A stretch of DNA of 64,000 nucleotides from NCBI RefSeq assembly GCF_019799925.1, contig NZ_JABGCG010000003.1, positions 62,001 to 126,000 of the forward strand. Reading direction: 5' to 3'. The position numbers and the translations under genes are program-made. The notes beneath the pieces were generated by a model, which made no database searches, had not been told where the DNA came from, and worked only from the letters and a program-made list of their open reading frames with translations. Shown piece after piece: positions 36,727 through 49,524 of the stretch. The first letter of the stretch is position 1. Every line of letters starts with the position of its first letter. The stretch is from Blastococcus sp. CPCC 205250 (lineage in GTDB: Bacteria; Actinomycetota; Actinomycetes; Mycobacteriales; Geodermatophilaceae).

Positions 36727-37661
36727 CGGTGCGCGTGCCCGACGGCCTCGCGCAACGAGGAGAACCCGCGCTCCGCCAGGGCGGCAGCCAGCTCCCGGTG
36801 CACCCGCGCGGTCGCCGACGGGTCGGAGAAGACCGCCGTCCCCACGCTGACCGCCGAGGCGCCGGCCAGGACGAACTGCAGGGCGTCCAGGCCGCTGCGG
36901 ATGCCGCCCATGCCGAGGATCGGCACCTCGGGCAGCGCCGCGTGGACCTGCCACACGCAGCGCACCGCGACCGGGCGGACCGCGGGGCCGGACAACCCGC
37001 CGGTGACCCCGCCGAGCACCGGTTTCATGGTGTCCGGGTCGATGACCAGACCGAGCAGCGTGTTGATCATCGAGAGCCCGTCGGCGCCGGCCTCGGTGAC
37101 CGAGCGGGCGACCGGGACGATGTCGGTGACGTCGGGGCTGAGCTTGGCGTAGACCGGCTGGGCCGGGTCGGCGGCCGCGCGGACGGCGGCGACCACGTCG
37201 GAGGCGGCGACCGGGTCGCAGGCGAACACCTCGCCGCGGCTCTCCACGTTCGGGCAGCTGATGTTGACCTCGAGGCCGAGGACGCCCGGCACGCCGCGCA
37301 GCCGGGTGGCCAGCTCCGCGAAGTCCTCCACGCGGGTGCCGGCGATCGACACGAAGGCGGGCACCCCGCGCTCGGCCAGCCACGGGAGCTCGCCGGCGAG
37401 CAGGCCGTCGATGCCCGGGCCCTGCAGGCCGATGGAGTTGAGCATCCCGCTCGGCGTCTCGGCCATCCGCGGCGTGGGGCGCCCCGACCGCGGGCGCAGC
37501 TGCACCGACTTGGTGACGACGGCGCCCAGCGTGGCCAGGTCGACGAAGGGCTCGAGCTCCTGGCCGAACGCCGAGCAGCCCGACGCGGTGAGCACCGGGC
37601 CGGCCAGGGGCACCGATCCCAGCGCGGTCGTCATGTCCACGGACGTCTCGACCAGCGTCAC
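36723..37661 (-). CDS. pyrD: Dihydroorotate dehydrogenase, class 1B catalytic subunit
   Basis: Oxidises dihydroorotate with FMN and passes electrons to PyrK. 312 residues: LAGPVLTASGCSAFGQELEP, GLQGPGIDGLL, LGLEVNISCPNVESRGE (catalytic Cys in the NISCPN motif of class 1B), YAKLSPDVTDIVPVAR, GGLSGPAVRPVAVRCVW and GMGGIRSGLDALQFVLAGAS. Overlaps both neighbours by 4 bases, so PyrK and PyrD are made in tandem. Confidence 0.95.
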   Translation of the reverse strand: MTLVETSVDMTTALGSVPLAGPVLTASGCSAFGQELEPFVDLATLGAVVTKSVQLRPRSGRPTPRMAETPSGMLNSIGLQGPGIDGLLAGELPWLAERGVPAFVSIAGTRVEDFAELATRLRGVPGVLGLEVNISCPNVESRGEVFACDPVAASDVVAAVRAAADPAQPVYAKLSPDVTDIVPVARSVTEAGADGLSMINTLLGLVIDPDTMKPVLGGVTGGLSGPAVRPVAVRCVWQVHAALPEVPILGMGGIRSGLDALQFVLAGASAVSVGTAVFSDPSATARVHRELAAALAERGFSSLREAVGHAHR

Positions 37662-38541
37662 GGCGCCACCACCCCCATCGCGTCGGCGCCGACGACGTCC
37701 CAGGGCAGCGCGCCGACGTCGGCGAAGCGCACCCGGTCCCCGCCGAACACGGGCCCCTCGGTGCAGGAGCGGGAGAAGCGGGTCAGCCCGTCGGCCCCCA
37801 CGACCGGCAGCACGCAGGTCATGCAGACGCCGATGCCGCACGCCATCGACTCCTCGACGGCGACGTAGGACGGCACCCCCGCGGCGGTGGCGGCGTCGGC
37901 GACCGCGCGCAGCATCGGCATCGGCCCGCAGGCGTAGGCCACGCCGGACTCCCCGATCAGCTCGTCGACGGCGACGGTGACGCGGCCGGCGCGACCGGCG
38001 CTGCCGTCGTCGGTGGTCACCTCCAGGCGGTCGGCCAGGGCCCCGAGGTCGTCCACGGAGCACAGCCGCGCGGCGTCGGCCGCACCGCTCACGGCCAGCA
38101 CGCGCGAGCCGCGGGACCGCAGCAGCCCGGCCAGCCCCACCAGGGCCGCCGCCCCGTACCCGCCACCGACCAGCAGCGCCGTCGTCCCGGGCGCAGGGAG
38201 CGGGAACGGCCGGCCCAGCGGGCCGACGACGTCCACGGTGTCCCCCGGCCGGCGCTCGGCCAGCCAGGTCGAGCCCGGCCCGTGCGGCGCGACGACGACC
38301 GTGACCGTGCCGGCTCCCGGATCCGTGCCGGCGATCGCGATCGAGCGGCGCAGCAGGTTGGCCGTCATCGGGCCGCCGACGGCGAACGCCACGAACTGCC
38401 CCGGCTGCGCGCGCTCGGCGACCTCCGGCGCGGCCAGGGCCAGCTGCACGTACGCGCCGGCCGGCGCCGCGGAGACGACCTCCACCTCGCGCTGGACCGG
38501 TGGCTGGTCCGCCTTCGGCGCCGGCTCGGTCAGGTAGGAGG

Positions 38542-38545
<4 letters not shown>
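37658..38545 (-). CDS. pyrK: Dihydroorotate dehydrogenase electron-transfer subunit
   Basis: Iron-sulfur flavoprotein that hands electrons from PyrD to NAD. 295 residues: FAD-binding [13 protein letters not shown]-binding [18 protein letters not shown] and [10 protein letters not shown], and the [2Fe-2S] cluster motif [16 protein letters not shown] with the fourth Cys in [12 protein letters not shown] start overlapping the carB stop by 4 bases. With PyrD it forms the soluble NAD-dependent class 1B enzyme. Confidence 0.95.
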
Positions 38546-41834
<3,289 letters not shown>

Positions 41835-41835
<1 letters not shown>

Positions 41836-42935
41836 CAGCGGTTCTCCTCCATGAGGTCCACGAAGCGCTGGAACAGCGGCGCCGCGTCGTGCGGGCCGGC
41901 CGCGGACTCCGGGTGGAACTGGACGCTGAACGCCGGCGCCTCGAGCAGCCGCAGCCCCTCCACCACGTCGTCGTTCAGGCCGACGTGGCTGACCTCCACC
42001 GCGCCGTACGGGGTGTCGGTGGGCCGGTCGAGCGGGGCGTCGACGGCGAAGCCGTGGTTGTGGCTGGTGACGCGCACCGTGCCGCTGACCCGGTCGAGCA
42101 CCGGCTGGTTGAGCCCGCGGTGCCCGAAGCGCAGCTTGTAGGTGCCCAGGCCCAGCGCGCGGCCGAGGATCTGGTTGCCGAAGCAGATCCCGAACAGCGG
42201 CCGGCCGGCGTCGAGCACGCCCTGCACCGCCCGCACCGCGTAGTCCGCGGCGGCCGGGTCGCCGGGGCCGTTGGAGAGGAAGACGCCGTCCGGGCCGGCG
42301 GCGAGCAGCTCCTCGGCGGTCGCGGTCGAGGGCAGCACGTGCGTCTCGACGCCGAGGGCGGCCAGGTGCCGCGGGGTCGCGGTCTTGATGCCGAGGTCCA
42401 GCGCGGCGATCGTGAAGCGCCGCTCCCCCTCCGCCGGGACGACGTAGGCCTCGCCGGTGCTCACCGTGGGGGCGAGGTCGGCGCCGGTCATGCCCTCGGC
42501 CGCCCGCACCCGGGCCAGCAGCTCCTCGGCGTCCAGCTCGGTGCTGATGCCGGCCCGCATGGCGCCGCGCTCGCGCAGGTGGCGGGTCAGCGCGCGGGTG
42601 TCGATGCCGCTGATGCCGACGACGCCCTGGGCGATGAGCTCGGCGTCGAGGCTGCCGGTGGCCCGCCAGTTGGCCGGGCGTCGGGCGGGGTCGCGGACGA
42701 CGAAGCCGGCCACCCACATGCGGCGGCTCTCGTCGTCCTCGCCGTTCACGCCGGTGTTGCCGATGTGCGGGGCGGTCATGGTGACGATCTGGCCGGCGTA
42801 GCTGGGGTCGGTCAGCGTCTCCTGGTAGCCGGTCATGCCGGTGGCGAAGACCGCCTCGCCGACCGTCGTCCCGGCCGCGCCGTAGGCGTCTCCGCGGAAC
42901 GTGCGCCCGTCCTCCAGGACCAGCAGAGCACTCAT
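41835..42935 (-). CDS. carA: Carbamoyl phosphate synthase, small (glutaminase) subunit
   Basis: Hydrolyses glutamine for CarB. 366 residues: N-terminal [19 protein letters not shown] and [20 protein letters not shown]; class I amidotransferase with [14 protein letters not shown] (nucleophile Cys, with the Phe-Gly-Asn variant known in actinobacteria), SHNHGFAVD and [13 protein letters not shown] (catalytic His-Glu). It lies 28 bases after pyrC; the membrane gene found at this position in some relatives is absent. Confidence 0.96.
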
Positions 42936-42963
42936 GGTCGGGCTCCTGACGTCGCCCTCGTGC

Positions 42964-44250
42964 TCATCGGGTCGCCTTGCCGTCGGTCACTGTCGGGACA
43001 CCTCTCAGGAACGTGTGGACGACGCGGCCGGGGAGCTCCCGGCCGGCATAGGGGCTGTTGCGGCTGCGGGAGGCCAGCGCGGCGGGGTCGACCACCGACC
43101 GCGCCGTCGGGTCCAGCAGCACGAGGTTGGCCGGCTCGCCGGGGGCGATCGGGCGGCCGTGCCCGGTCAGCCGGCCGATCGCGGCGGGACGGACGGACAT
43201 GCGGTCGGCGACGCCGGCCCAGTCGAGCAGGCCGGTCTCGACCATCGTGTCCTGCACGACCGCCAGCGCCTGCTCCAGCCCGAGCATCCCGGGCCGGGCC
43301 TGCGCCCACTCGCACTCCTTGTCCTCCACGGCGTGCGGCGCGTGGTCGGTGGCGACGCAGTCGATCGTCCCGTCGGCCAGCCCGGCCCGGACGGCCTGGA
43401 CGTCGGCGTCGGTGCGCAGCGGTGGGTTGACCTTGAACACCGGGTCGTAGCCCTCGGCGCAGGCGTCGGTCAGCAGCAGGTGGTGCGGGGTGACCTCGGC
43501 GGTCACGTCGACCCCGCGGGTCTTCGCCCAGCGCAGGATCTCCACCGATCCCGCGGTGGACACGTGGCAGACGTGCAGCCGGGCGCCGACGTGCTGGGCG
43601 AGCAGCACGTCGCGGGCGATGATCGCCTCCTCCGCCGCGGCGGGCCAGCCGGTCAGGCCGAGCTTCGCCGAGCGGTCGCCCTCGTGCATCTGGGCGCCGA
43701 CGGTGAGCCGCGGCTCCTCGGCGTGCTGGGCGACGACGCCGTCGAGGGCCTTCACGTACTCCAGCGCGCGGCGCATGAGCGCGGGGTCGGCCACGCAGTG
43801 CCCGTCGTCGGAGAAGACCCGCACCGTGGCCGCCGAGTCGGCCATCGCGCCGAGCTCGGCCAGCCGCTCCCCGCGCAGGCCGACGGTCACCGCGCCGACC
43901 GGCACGACGTCGACCAGCCCGGCCTCCTGGCCCAGCCGCCACACCTGCTCGACCACGCCTGCGGTGTCGGCCACCGGGTCGGTGTTGGCCATGGCGTGGA
44001 CGGCGGTGAAACCCCCCAGCGCCGCCGCACGGCTGCCGGTCTCGACCGTCTCGGCGTCCTCGCGCCCGGGCTCGCGCAGGTGGGTGTGCAGGTCGACAAG
44101 CCCGGGCAGCGCGACCAGCCCGGTGGCGTCGACCACCTCGGCTCCGGTCGCCGACAGGCTCGCGCCGACGGCCGCGATCCGGCCGTCCCTCACCAGCAGG
44201 TCGGCGGGGTCGCCGCCGAGGACGCGGGCCCCCTTGATCAGGTAGGTCAC
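42964..44250 (-). CDS. pyrC: Dihydroorotase
   Basis: Closes carbamoyl aspartate to dihydroorotate. 428 residues, class I amidohydrolase: [20 protein letters not shown] (metal His pair), [59 protein letters not shown] and [17 protein letters not shown]. The carbamylated Lys position should lie in the middle barrel. GTG at 44250; an imperfect inverted repeat sits just upstream, between pyrB and pyrC. Confidence 0.96.
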   Translation of the reverse strand: MTYLIKGARVLGGDPADLLVRDGRIAAVGASLSATGAEVVDATGLVALPGLVDLHTHLREPGREDAETVETGSRAAALGGFTAVHAMANTDPVADTAGVVEQVWRLGQEAGLVDVVPVGAVTVGLRGERLAELGAMADSAATVRVFSDDGHCVADPALMRRALEYVKALDGVVAQHAEEPRLTVGAQMHEGDRSAKLGLTGWPAAAEEAIIARDVLLAQHVGARLHVCHVSTAGSVEILRWAKTRGVDVTAEVTPHHLLLTDACAEGYDPVFKVNPPLRTDADVQAVRAGLADGTIDCVATDHAPHAVEDKECEWAQARPGMLGLEQALAVVQDTMVETGLLDWAGVADRMSVRPAAIGRLTGHGRPIAPGEPANLVLLDPTARSVVDPAALASRSRNSPYAGRELPGRVVHTFLRGVPTVTDGKATR

Positions 44251-44258
44251 TCCGGGGC

Positions 44259-44300
44259 CCCCGCGGAAACGTGGAGCGCCAGCGGAGCGTTTTCGTGGGG
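44259..44300. repeat. Imperfect inverted repeat between pyrB and pyrC
   Basis: Arms CCCCGCGGAAACG (44259-44271) and CGTTTTCGTGGGG (44288-44300) pair with two wobbles around GAGCGCCAGCGG-type inner complementarity. It lies directly upstream of the pyrC start and could affect its expression or be an extragenic palindrome. Confidence 0.45.
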
Positions 44301-44305
44301 ATTTT

Positions 44306-45226
44306 TCACGAGGGAGCCCCTCCGAGCAGCAGGTACAGGACGGCCATGCGCACCGAGACGCCGTTGCCGACCTGCTCGACGATGGTGGAGCGCACCGAGT
44401 CCGCGACCTCCGCGGCGATCTCCATGCCGCGGTTCATCGGGCCGGGGTGCATGACGATGGCCTCGTCGCCGAGGACGGCCATCCGCCGGGCGTCGAGGCC
44501 GTAGCGACGGCTGTACTCGCGGGCGCTGGGGAAGAACGAGGCGTTCATCCGCTCGGCCTGGACCCGCAGCATCATCACGACGTCGGCCTTGGGGAGGACG
44601 GCGTCCAGGTCGTAGGAGACCTCCGCCGGCCAGCTGCCCACCCCGACCGGGAGCAGCGTGGGCGGGGCGACGAGGGTGACCTCGGCGCCGAGGGTGTGCA
44701 GCAGCCGCACGTTGGACCGGGCCACCCGGCTGTGCAGCACGTCGCCGACGACCGCCACCCGCACCCCCTCCAGCCGGCCGAGCCGGCGGCGGATCGTGTA
44801 CGCGTCGAGCAGCGCCTGCGTGGGGTGCTCGTGCGTGCCGTCGCCGGCGTTCACCACGCTGCCGCGCACCCAGGAGGCCAGTTGGTGCGGAGCACCGGAG
44901 GCGCCGTGCCGGATGACGATGGCGTCGCTGCCCATCGCCTCCAGGGTGAGCGCGGTGTCCTTGAGGCTCTCCCCCTTGGAGACGCTGCTGCCCTTGGCGG
45001 AGAAGTTGATGACGTCGGCCGACAGCCGCTTGGCCGCGAGCTCGAAGCTGATCCGGGTGCGGGTGGAGTCCTCGTAGAAGAGGTTGACCACCGTGCGTCC
45101 GCGCAGCGTGGGCAGCTTCTTGACCTCGCGGCCGCTGAGCGCGGACTCGATCTGCGCGGCGGTGTCGAGCACCAGGGTGGCGTCGGCCCGGTCCAGGTCG
45201 TCGGCCTCCAGCAGGTGGCGCTTCAC
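44306..45226 (-). CDS. pyrB: Aspartate carbamoyltransferase, catalytic subunit
   Basis: First committed step of pyrimidine synthesis. 306 residues: [20 protein letters not shown] (carbamoyl-phosphate site), [54 protein letters not shown] and [16 protein letters not shown]. No PyrI regulatory gene is present, as usual outside enterics. GTG at 45226 overlaps the pyrR stop by 4 bases. Confidence 0.96.
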   Translation of the reverse strand: MKRHLLEADDLDRADATLVLDTAAQIESALSGREVKKLPTLRGRTVVNLFYEDSTRTRISFELAAKRLSADVINFSAKGSSVSKGESLKDTALTLEAMGSDAIVIRHGASGAPHQLASWVRGSVVNAGDGTHEHPTQALLDAYTIRRRLGRLEGVRVAVVGDVLHSRVARSNVRLLHTLGAEVTLVAPPTLLPVGVGSWPAEVSYDLDAVLPKADVVMMLRVQAERMNASFFPSAREYSRRYGLDARRMAVLGDEAIVMHPGPMNRGMEIAAEVADSVRSTIVEQVGNGVSVRMAVLYLLLGGAPS

Positions 45227-45828
45227 GGCTGGTCCCCCTCGGCCTGCTCGGTCACGCGAACCTCGTCGACGCCGTCGGTCTCGGCCAGCCGCACCTTCAC
45301 CGACTGGCTGCGCGCCGTGGGCACGTTCTTGCCGACGTAGTCGGCCCGGATCGGCAGCTCCCGGTGGCCGCGGTCGACCAGCACCGCCAGCTGCACCGCC
45401 CGCGGGCGGCCGAGGTCGCGCAGCGCGTCCAGCGCGGCGCGCACCGAGCGGCCGGAGAACAGGACGTCGTCCACCAGGACGACGAGCCGGCCGTCGATGC
45501 CCGAGCCGGGCAGCACCGTGTCCTCCAGCGCGCGGACCCCGCGCAGCCGCAGGTCGTCGCGGTAGAGCGTGATGTCGACGGTGCCGACGTCGATCGCGGT
45601 GCCGGAGAAGGCCTCCACACGGGCGGCGAGCCGGCGGGCGAGCGGGGCGCCGCGGGTGGGGATGCCGACCAGCACGAGGTCGGGCAGGCCGTTGCCGGCC
45701 TTCTCGATGAGCTGGTGGGCCATCCGGTCGACCACGCGGGCGACGTCGGGGGCGGTGAGCAGCGCACCGGGCGCTGCGGGACCGCGGGCGTTCGGGCTGC
45801 TCGGGGCAGCCGGGGACGAGCCGGCCAT
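45223..45828 (-). CDS. pyrR: PyrR, uracil-sensing RNA-binding regulator / uracil phosphoribosyltransferase
   Basis: 201 residues. The 25-residue N-terminal stretch is Ala/Pro/Ser-rich. Then [49 protein letters not shown] and the PRPP motif [20 protein letters not shown], followed by [20 protein letters not shown]. PyrR binds pyr mRNA when UMP is high. Its own leader carries a matching RNA loop at 45841-45858 directly before the ribosome-binding site, so PyrR should shut off translation of this operon. Confidence 0.95.
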   Translation of the reverse strand: MAGSSPAAPSSPNARGPAAPGALLTAPDVARVVDRMAHQLIEKAGNGLPDLVLVGIPTRGAPLARRLAARVEAFSGTAIDVGTVDITLYRDDLRLRGVRALEDTVLPGSGIDGRLVVLVDDVLFSGRSVRAALDALRDLGRPRAVQLAVLVDRGHRELPIRADYVGKNVPTARSQSVKVRLAETDGVDEVRVTEQAEGDQP

Positions 45829-45840
45829 CAGGCCTCCTTC

Positions 45841-45858
45841 CCCGCCTCACCGGACGGG
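45841..45858 (-). promoter_or_regulatory. PyrR-binding RNA hairpin in the pyr operon leader
   Basis: The leader RNA reads CCCGUCCGGUGAGGCGGG: stem CCCG/CGGG around the loop UCCGGUGAGG. This satisfies every position of the PyrR-binding consensus (ARUCCNGNGAGGYU core). The hairpin ends one base before GAAGGAGG, the pyrR ribosome-binding site, and 13 bases before the ATG. A TANNNT element (TACGGT) at 45894-45889 would give a leader of about 55 bases. Translational repression by steric block is inferred, as in mycobacterial pyrR. Confidence 0.82.
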
Positions 45859-45985
45859 TCGTTAAAGGAGTGGGTTGGACCGGCGACCACCGTACTGCAC
45901 TCCATGGTGTGACCCGCCGCGCGCGTCGAAGTGCCCCGCGACGTCCCCGCGGGTGAAGGATGTGGTCCCCCAGGAGGAGCCCGCT

Positions 45986-46013
45986 GTCGTACCGACCGAC
46001 GTACCAGTACGGT
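45986..46013. promoter_or_regulatory. Repeated CGTAC motif in the bldD promoter region
   Basis: CGTACCGAC is followed by an inverted repeat CGTAC-CA-GTACG (46000-46011), giving three copies of the element in 25 bases about 50 bases before the bldD start. TACGGT at 46008-46013 fits a -10 element for bldD. The sites could be bound by BldD itself, which autoregulates in Streptomyces, but I cannot fit them to the published BldD box. Confidence 0.4.
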
Positions 46014-46062
46014 GAGTGACGACAGCGCCCCACGAACGACGACGGACAGTGAGCGACACGGG

Positions 46063-46608
46063 ATGAGCACCGACTACTCGCGGGCCCTCGGCGCCCGGCT
46101 CCGCGCCATCCGCAACCAGCAGGGCCTCTCCCTGCAGGGGGTGGAGGACAAGTCGCACGGTCGCTGGAAGGCGGTCGTGGTCGGCTCCTACGAGCGCGGC
46201 GACCGTGCCGTGACCGTCCAGCGGCTCTCCGAGCTCGCCGTCTTCTACGGCGTGCCGGTCTCCGAGCTGCTGCCCGACCCGCGGCCCAGCTCCGCGGTCA
46301 CGGCGACGACGAAGATCGTGCTCAACCTGGAGTCGCTGGGCTCGCTGCCCGCGGACGAGGCGGGGCCGCTGGCCCGCTACGCCTCGACCATCCAGGCCCA
46401 GCGGCACGACTACAACGGCAAGGTGCTGAGCATCCGCGCCGAGGACCTCAAGTCGCTGGCGATCATCTACGACATGAGCCCCGACGAGCTCACCAGCCGG
46501 CTCATCGAGTGGGGCGTGCTGTCCCCCGGCATGGAGGGCATCGCCTCCGCCGACGACGAGGACGGCGAGCTCAACCCCAACTGGGAGCGCCGCCGCGCCC
46601 CGCGCTGA
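46063..46608 (+). CDS. bldD: BldD, c-di-GMP-responsive developmental repressor
   Basis: 181 residues. N-terminal XRE domain: [20 protein letters not shown], then [21 protein letters not shown]-terminal domain with the c-di-GMP signature RxD-x8-RxxD: here R114-H115-D116 and R125-A126-E127-D128, the same residue numbers as in Streptomyces BldD, within [17 protein letters not shown]. It should dimerise around a c-di-GMP tetramer and repress development or related genes. ATG at 46063. It is divergent from pyrR, the order seen in Streptomyces. Confidence 0.94.
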   Translation: MSTDYSRALGARLRAIRNQQGLSLQGVEDKSHGRWKAVVVGSYERGDRAVTVQRLSELAVFYGVPVSELLPDPRPSSAVTATTKIVLNLESLGSLPADEAGPLARYASTIQAQRHDYNGKVLSIRAEDLKSLAIIYDMSPDELTSRLIEWGVLSPGMEGIASADDEDGELNPNWERRRAPR

Positions 46609-46617
46609 TCACCGCGC

Positions 46618-46657
46618 GACGACGGGCCCCTGCCACCACCGGCAGGGGCCCGTCGTC
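46618..46657 (+). terminator. Perfect 17-bp hairpin terminator after bldD
   Basis: Arms GACGACGGGCCCCTGCC and GGCAGGGGCCCGTCGTC pair perfectly around ACCACC, starting 9 bases after the bldD stop. Confidence 0.8.
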
Positions 46658-46764
46658 GTCCCGGCGCGATGCCCGGACACGCGGCGGAGCCCCGCGCGAC
46701 GCCGCGGCTGTGCCAGGGTGCCCGCAGCCGGGTCCCCCGGCCGCCGTCCGCTGGAGGAGCCCGC

Positions 46765-47748
46765 ATGCCCGCCGTGCAGATGACCGCGGTGTCCAAGAGC
46801 TACCGGCGCCGCGGCCGGCCGCCGCAGAAGGCCCTCGACGACCTCGACCTGCTCGTCGAGACCGGTGGGGTCCACGGCTTCCTGGGTCCCAACGGGTCGG
46901 GCAAGACCACCACGATCCGGGTGCTCCTCGGCCTGGTCGCCGCCGACGGCGAGCCCGACATCCGCCTGCTGGACCGGCCGGTGCCCGCGGGGCTGCCCGA
47001 CGTGATCGGCTCCGTGGGCGCCCTGGTGGAGACGCCGCTGTTCACCCCCGGCTTCTCCGGCCGGCTCAACCTCCAGCTGCTCGCCGAGGCCGCCGGCGTC
47101 CCCCGCTCCCGGGTCGAGGAGTGCCTGGAGCTGGTCGACCTCACCGACCGCGCCCGTGACCGCTTCAAGGGCTACTCGCTGGGGATGAAGCAGCGGCTGG
47201 GCATCGCCGCGGCGCTGCTCAAGCGGCCGCGGCTGCTGATCCTGGACGAGCCGAGCAACGGGCTGGACCCGGCCGGGATCCGGGACGTCCGGGAGCTGAT
47301 CCGCCGGCTCGGCCGCGACGGGCGCACGACGGTGCTGCTCTCCTCGCACCTGCTGGCCGAGATCCAGCAGGTCTGCGACTCGGTCTCCATCCTGGCCAAG
47401 GGCCGCTGCGTCGCCGCCGGCCCGGTCGCCGACGTGCTGGCCCGCGGAGCCACCGGGGACGTCCGGATCCGGGTGCCCGACGCCGCCGGCGCCGCCGCGG
47501 TCCTCGCCGGTGCCGGCTTCGCCGTCTCCCCGCCCGAGGTCCCCGACGGCCGCACCCTGCTGGTGCACCGGGTGGCCGCACCCGGGGAGATCACCCGGAC
47601 CCTGGCGCGCCACGAGCACTTCCTCGAGGAGCTGACCCCGCTGACGCCTGACCTGGAGAGCGCCTTCCTCGCCCTCACCGGCGACCAGCCGCCCGCGGCC
47701 GTCCCGCAGGGCGCCGGCACCCCGACCGCTCCGGGGAGCCGGGCATGA
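46765..47748 (+). CDS. ABC transporter ATP-binding protein
   Basis: 327 residues from the ATG at 46765, with GGAGGAG 7 bases upstream. Nucleotide-binding domain: Walker A GFLGPNGSGKTTTIRVLLGL, signature YSLGMKQRLGIAAALLKRPR, Walker B LLILDEPSNGLDPAGIRDV and the His switch LLSSHLLAEIQQ. A C-terminal 80-residue domain follows (DVRIRVPDAAGAAAVLAGAG). This layout is that of drug- or lantibiotic-type exporters (NatA/YtrB-like). It overlaps the permease gene by 4 bases. The substrate is unknown. Confidence 0.9.
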   Translation: MPAVQMTAVSKSYRRRGRPPQKALDDLDLLVETGGVHGFLGPNGSGKTTTIRVLLGLVAADGEPDIRLLDRPVPAGLPDVIGSVGALVETPLFTPGFSGRLNLQLLAEAAGVPRSRVEECLELVDLTDRARDRFKGYSLGMKQRLGIAAALLKRPRLLILDEPSNGLDPAGIRDVRELIRRLGRDGRTTVLLSSHLLAEIQQVCDSVSILAKGRCVAAGPVADVLARGATGDVRIRVPDAAGAAAVLAGAGFAVSPPEVPDGRTLLVHRVAAPGEITRTLARHEHFLEELTPLTPDLESAFLALTGDQPPAAVPQGAGTPTAPGSRA

Positions 47749-48800
47749 GCGCCGCTCCCCCGCTCCCCGAGGCCGCCGACGTGACCGACCCGGGGACGCC
47801 GGCGCCCCGCCTGGGCGGGCTGCTGCGGGCCGAGCTGCACCGGTTCCGCTCCCGCCGGTTCATCCAGGTGCTCGTCGGCCTGACCCTCGTCGGGTTCGTC
47901 GTCGCCACCGTCATCGGCCTGCTGAACCTGGGCAGCCCCACCGACGCCGACCTGGCCGCGGCCCGGGCGGAGGCCGAGCGGTTCGTCGCCGAGCAGGAGG
48001 AGTTCCGCCAGGAGTGCCTGGCCGACCCGGGACTGCCCGACGACGTCCCCGCCGAGGAGTTCTGCGGCCCGCCGCTCACGGTGGACGACGTCGGCGGCAC
48101 GGAGTCCTTCCTCGACGAGGAGCCCTTCGACCTGGCCGGGGCCGGGACCGACGGCGCCCTCGCGGTCGCGGCCCTGTCCGCTGCCCTGGCCTTCGTCATC
48201 GGCGCGACCTGGATCGGCGCGGAGTGGTCGCACCGGTCGATCGTCGCCCTGCTGTTCTGGGTGCCGCGCCGGCTGACGGTGATGGGGGCGAAGGTCGCCG
48301 TCCTCGTCCTCGCCGCCGCTGCCTTCGGCGTCCTCACCCAGATCGCGTGGCTGGCGATGGCGGGCGTGCTGCGCGCGGCCGTCGGCACCGACGAGGCGCT
48401 GCCCGACCACTTCTGGAGCACGCTGCTGCAGACCCAGGGCCGCGGGGTGCTGCTCACCGTGTTCGCCGCCCTGCTGGGCTTCGGGCTGGCCAACCTGGTG
48501 CGCAACACCGGTGCCGCACTGGGCATCGCGTTCGTCTACGTGGTGGTCCTGGAGAACGCCGTGCGGGTGCTGCGCCCCCGCTGGGACCCGTTCCTGCTCA
48601 CCAGCAACGCCCTCGGCCTCGTGCAGGACGGTGGCCACACGCTGCAGTACTGGCCGGAGCAGGGGCCGTCGTCGGACGGGCTGCAGATGCCGGTCGAGTA
48701 CTTCCTGGGCCACCTGCAGGCGGCGGCGCTGCTGACCGCGGTCACCGCCGTGGTGGTCGGGGTGGGCGTGGCGCTGTTCGCCCGGCGCGACCTGCACTGA
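47745..48800 (+). CDS. ABC transporter permease (ABC-2 type)
   Basis: 351 residues. A cytoplasmic N-terminus (RLGGLLRAELHRFRSRRF) leads to a first helix (VLVGLTLVGFVVATVIGLL). A long acidic extracytoplasmic loop with two Cys follows (EFRQECLADP, EEFCGPPLTVDD). Five more helices follow, e.g. LAVAALSAALAFVIGATWIG and VLVLAAAAFGVLTQIAWLAM. This is the ABC-2 pattern. It forms an exporter with the preceding ATPase; the pair lies between bldD and nusB and is not part of the conserved synteny. Confidence 0.85.
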   Translation: MSAAPPLPEAADVTDPGTPAPRLGGLLRAELHRFRSRRFIQVLVGLTLVGFVVATVIGLLNLGSPTDADLAAARAEAERFVAEQEEFRQECLADPGLPDDVPAEEFCGPPLTVDDVGGTESFLDEEPFDLAGAGTDGALAVAALSAALAFVIGATWIGAEWSHRSIVALLFWVPRRLTVMGAKVAVLVLAAAAFGVLTQIAWLAMAGVLRAAVGTDEALPDHFWSTLLQTQGRGVLLTVFAALLGFGLANLVRNTGAALGIAFVYVVVLENAVRVLRPRWDPFLLTSNALGLVQDGGHTLQYWPEQGPSSDGLQMPVEYFLGHLQAAALLTAVTAVVVGVGVALFARRDLH

Positions 48801-48932
48801 GGGGGCCTGCCCTCGGGTGGGGCCCGGCGCCGGACGGACAGGTCCCCGCAAGCCGGCTGCAAGGGAACTGTCAGTGGGCGCCCCTAGCGTCCTGGACGTC
48901 GCCCGATCCGAGCCCAGCCCGAGGAGCTCCCC

Positions 48933-49082
48933 GTGCCCGTCCCGCCCCAGGCCCCCGACCGTGACCTGCTGCTCGCCGCCTCCCGCCGCGCCGCCCTGCG
49001 GCGCGTGCACCGGCGGCAGTCCAGCGCCCGCATGGCCGCGATGCTCGCGGCGGCCGACGCCGGGGCGGGCCGCCGCCCCTGA
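48933..49082 (+). CDS. Tiny basic hypothetical protein (49 aa)
   Basis: GTG at 48933 with GAGGAG six bases upstream, an excellent ribosome-binding site, and a clean stop at 49080-49082. The product is a single helix rich in Ala/Arg (DRDLLLAASRRAALRRVHRR) without cysteine or membrane segment; it could bind nucleic acid or act as a short amphipathic helix. The strong start and in-frame length argue for a real gene, but nothing recognisable is present. Confidence 0.5.
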   Translation: MPVPPQAPDRDLLLAASRRAALRRVHRRQSSARMAAMLAAADAGAGRRP

Positions 49083-49103
49083 GCACGGCGGCCCGGTGCC
49101 CGG

Positions 49104-49415
49104 TCAGCCGCTGACGTCCTCCACGTCGAAGTGGCTCATCGTCGCCCCGCCGGTGGCGAAGTTGGCGACGTCGCCCGCGGCGGCCGCGCCCTCCGGGGAC
49201 TGCAGCCCCGCCGCGAACGCCTCGGCGGAGGCGAAGTCGAGCACGGCGACCAGGTAGGGCGCCGGGTCCTCGCCGAGGGCCTGGGCGTTGCCCACCTCCA
49301 TCCGCGTCACGCCCGGGATCTTCCGGGCGAGCGGCACGTGCACCTCGCGGTAGTAGCGGTCGAAGGCCGCCGGGTCGGTAGGGCGGCCGTACTGGACCAG
49401 CAGTCGGTGCGTCAC
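49104..49415 (-). CDS. EthD-like small protein
   Basis: 103 residues from the GTG at 49415, with GAGGAGG upstream. The dimeric ferredoxin-like EthD fold is suggested by LLVQYGRPTDPAAFDRYYRE, HVPLARKIPGVTRMEVGNAQ and DVANFATGGATMSHFDVEDV. EthD-family proteins assist degradation of ethers or act as small reductases, but most bacterial copies are uncharacterised. The gene stands alone between the exporter and nusB. Confidence 0.75.
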   Translation of the reverse strand: MTHRLLVQYGRPTDPAAFDRYYREVHVPLARKIPGVTRMEVGNAQALGEDPAPYLVAVLDFASAEAFAAGLQSPEGAAAAGDVANFATGGATMSHFDVEDVSG

Positions 49416-49524
49416 GTGGACCTCCTCGCGCCGGCCCCGGGGCTCCGGTGCGCCGGGGCTCGGTGCAGCCAACCAGGGCGGGCCCTCCGGGGGGAAGGCG
49501 CAGCGGGCCCCGGCGGCGGAGGTC

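Noticed and set aside
48850..48895. ECF sigma-type promoter (GGAAC...CGTCC) before the 49-aa gene
   Set aside because: The spacing between the two elements is several bases too long.
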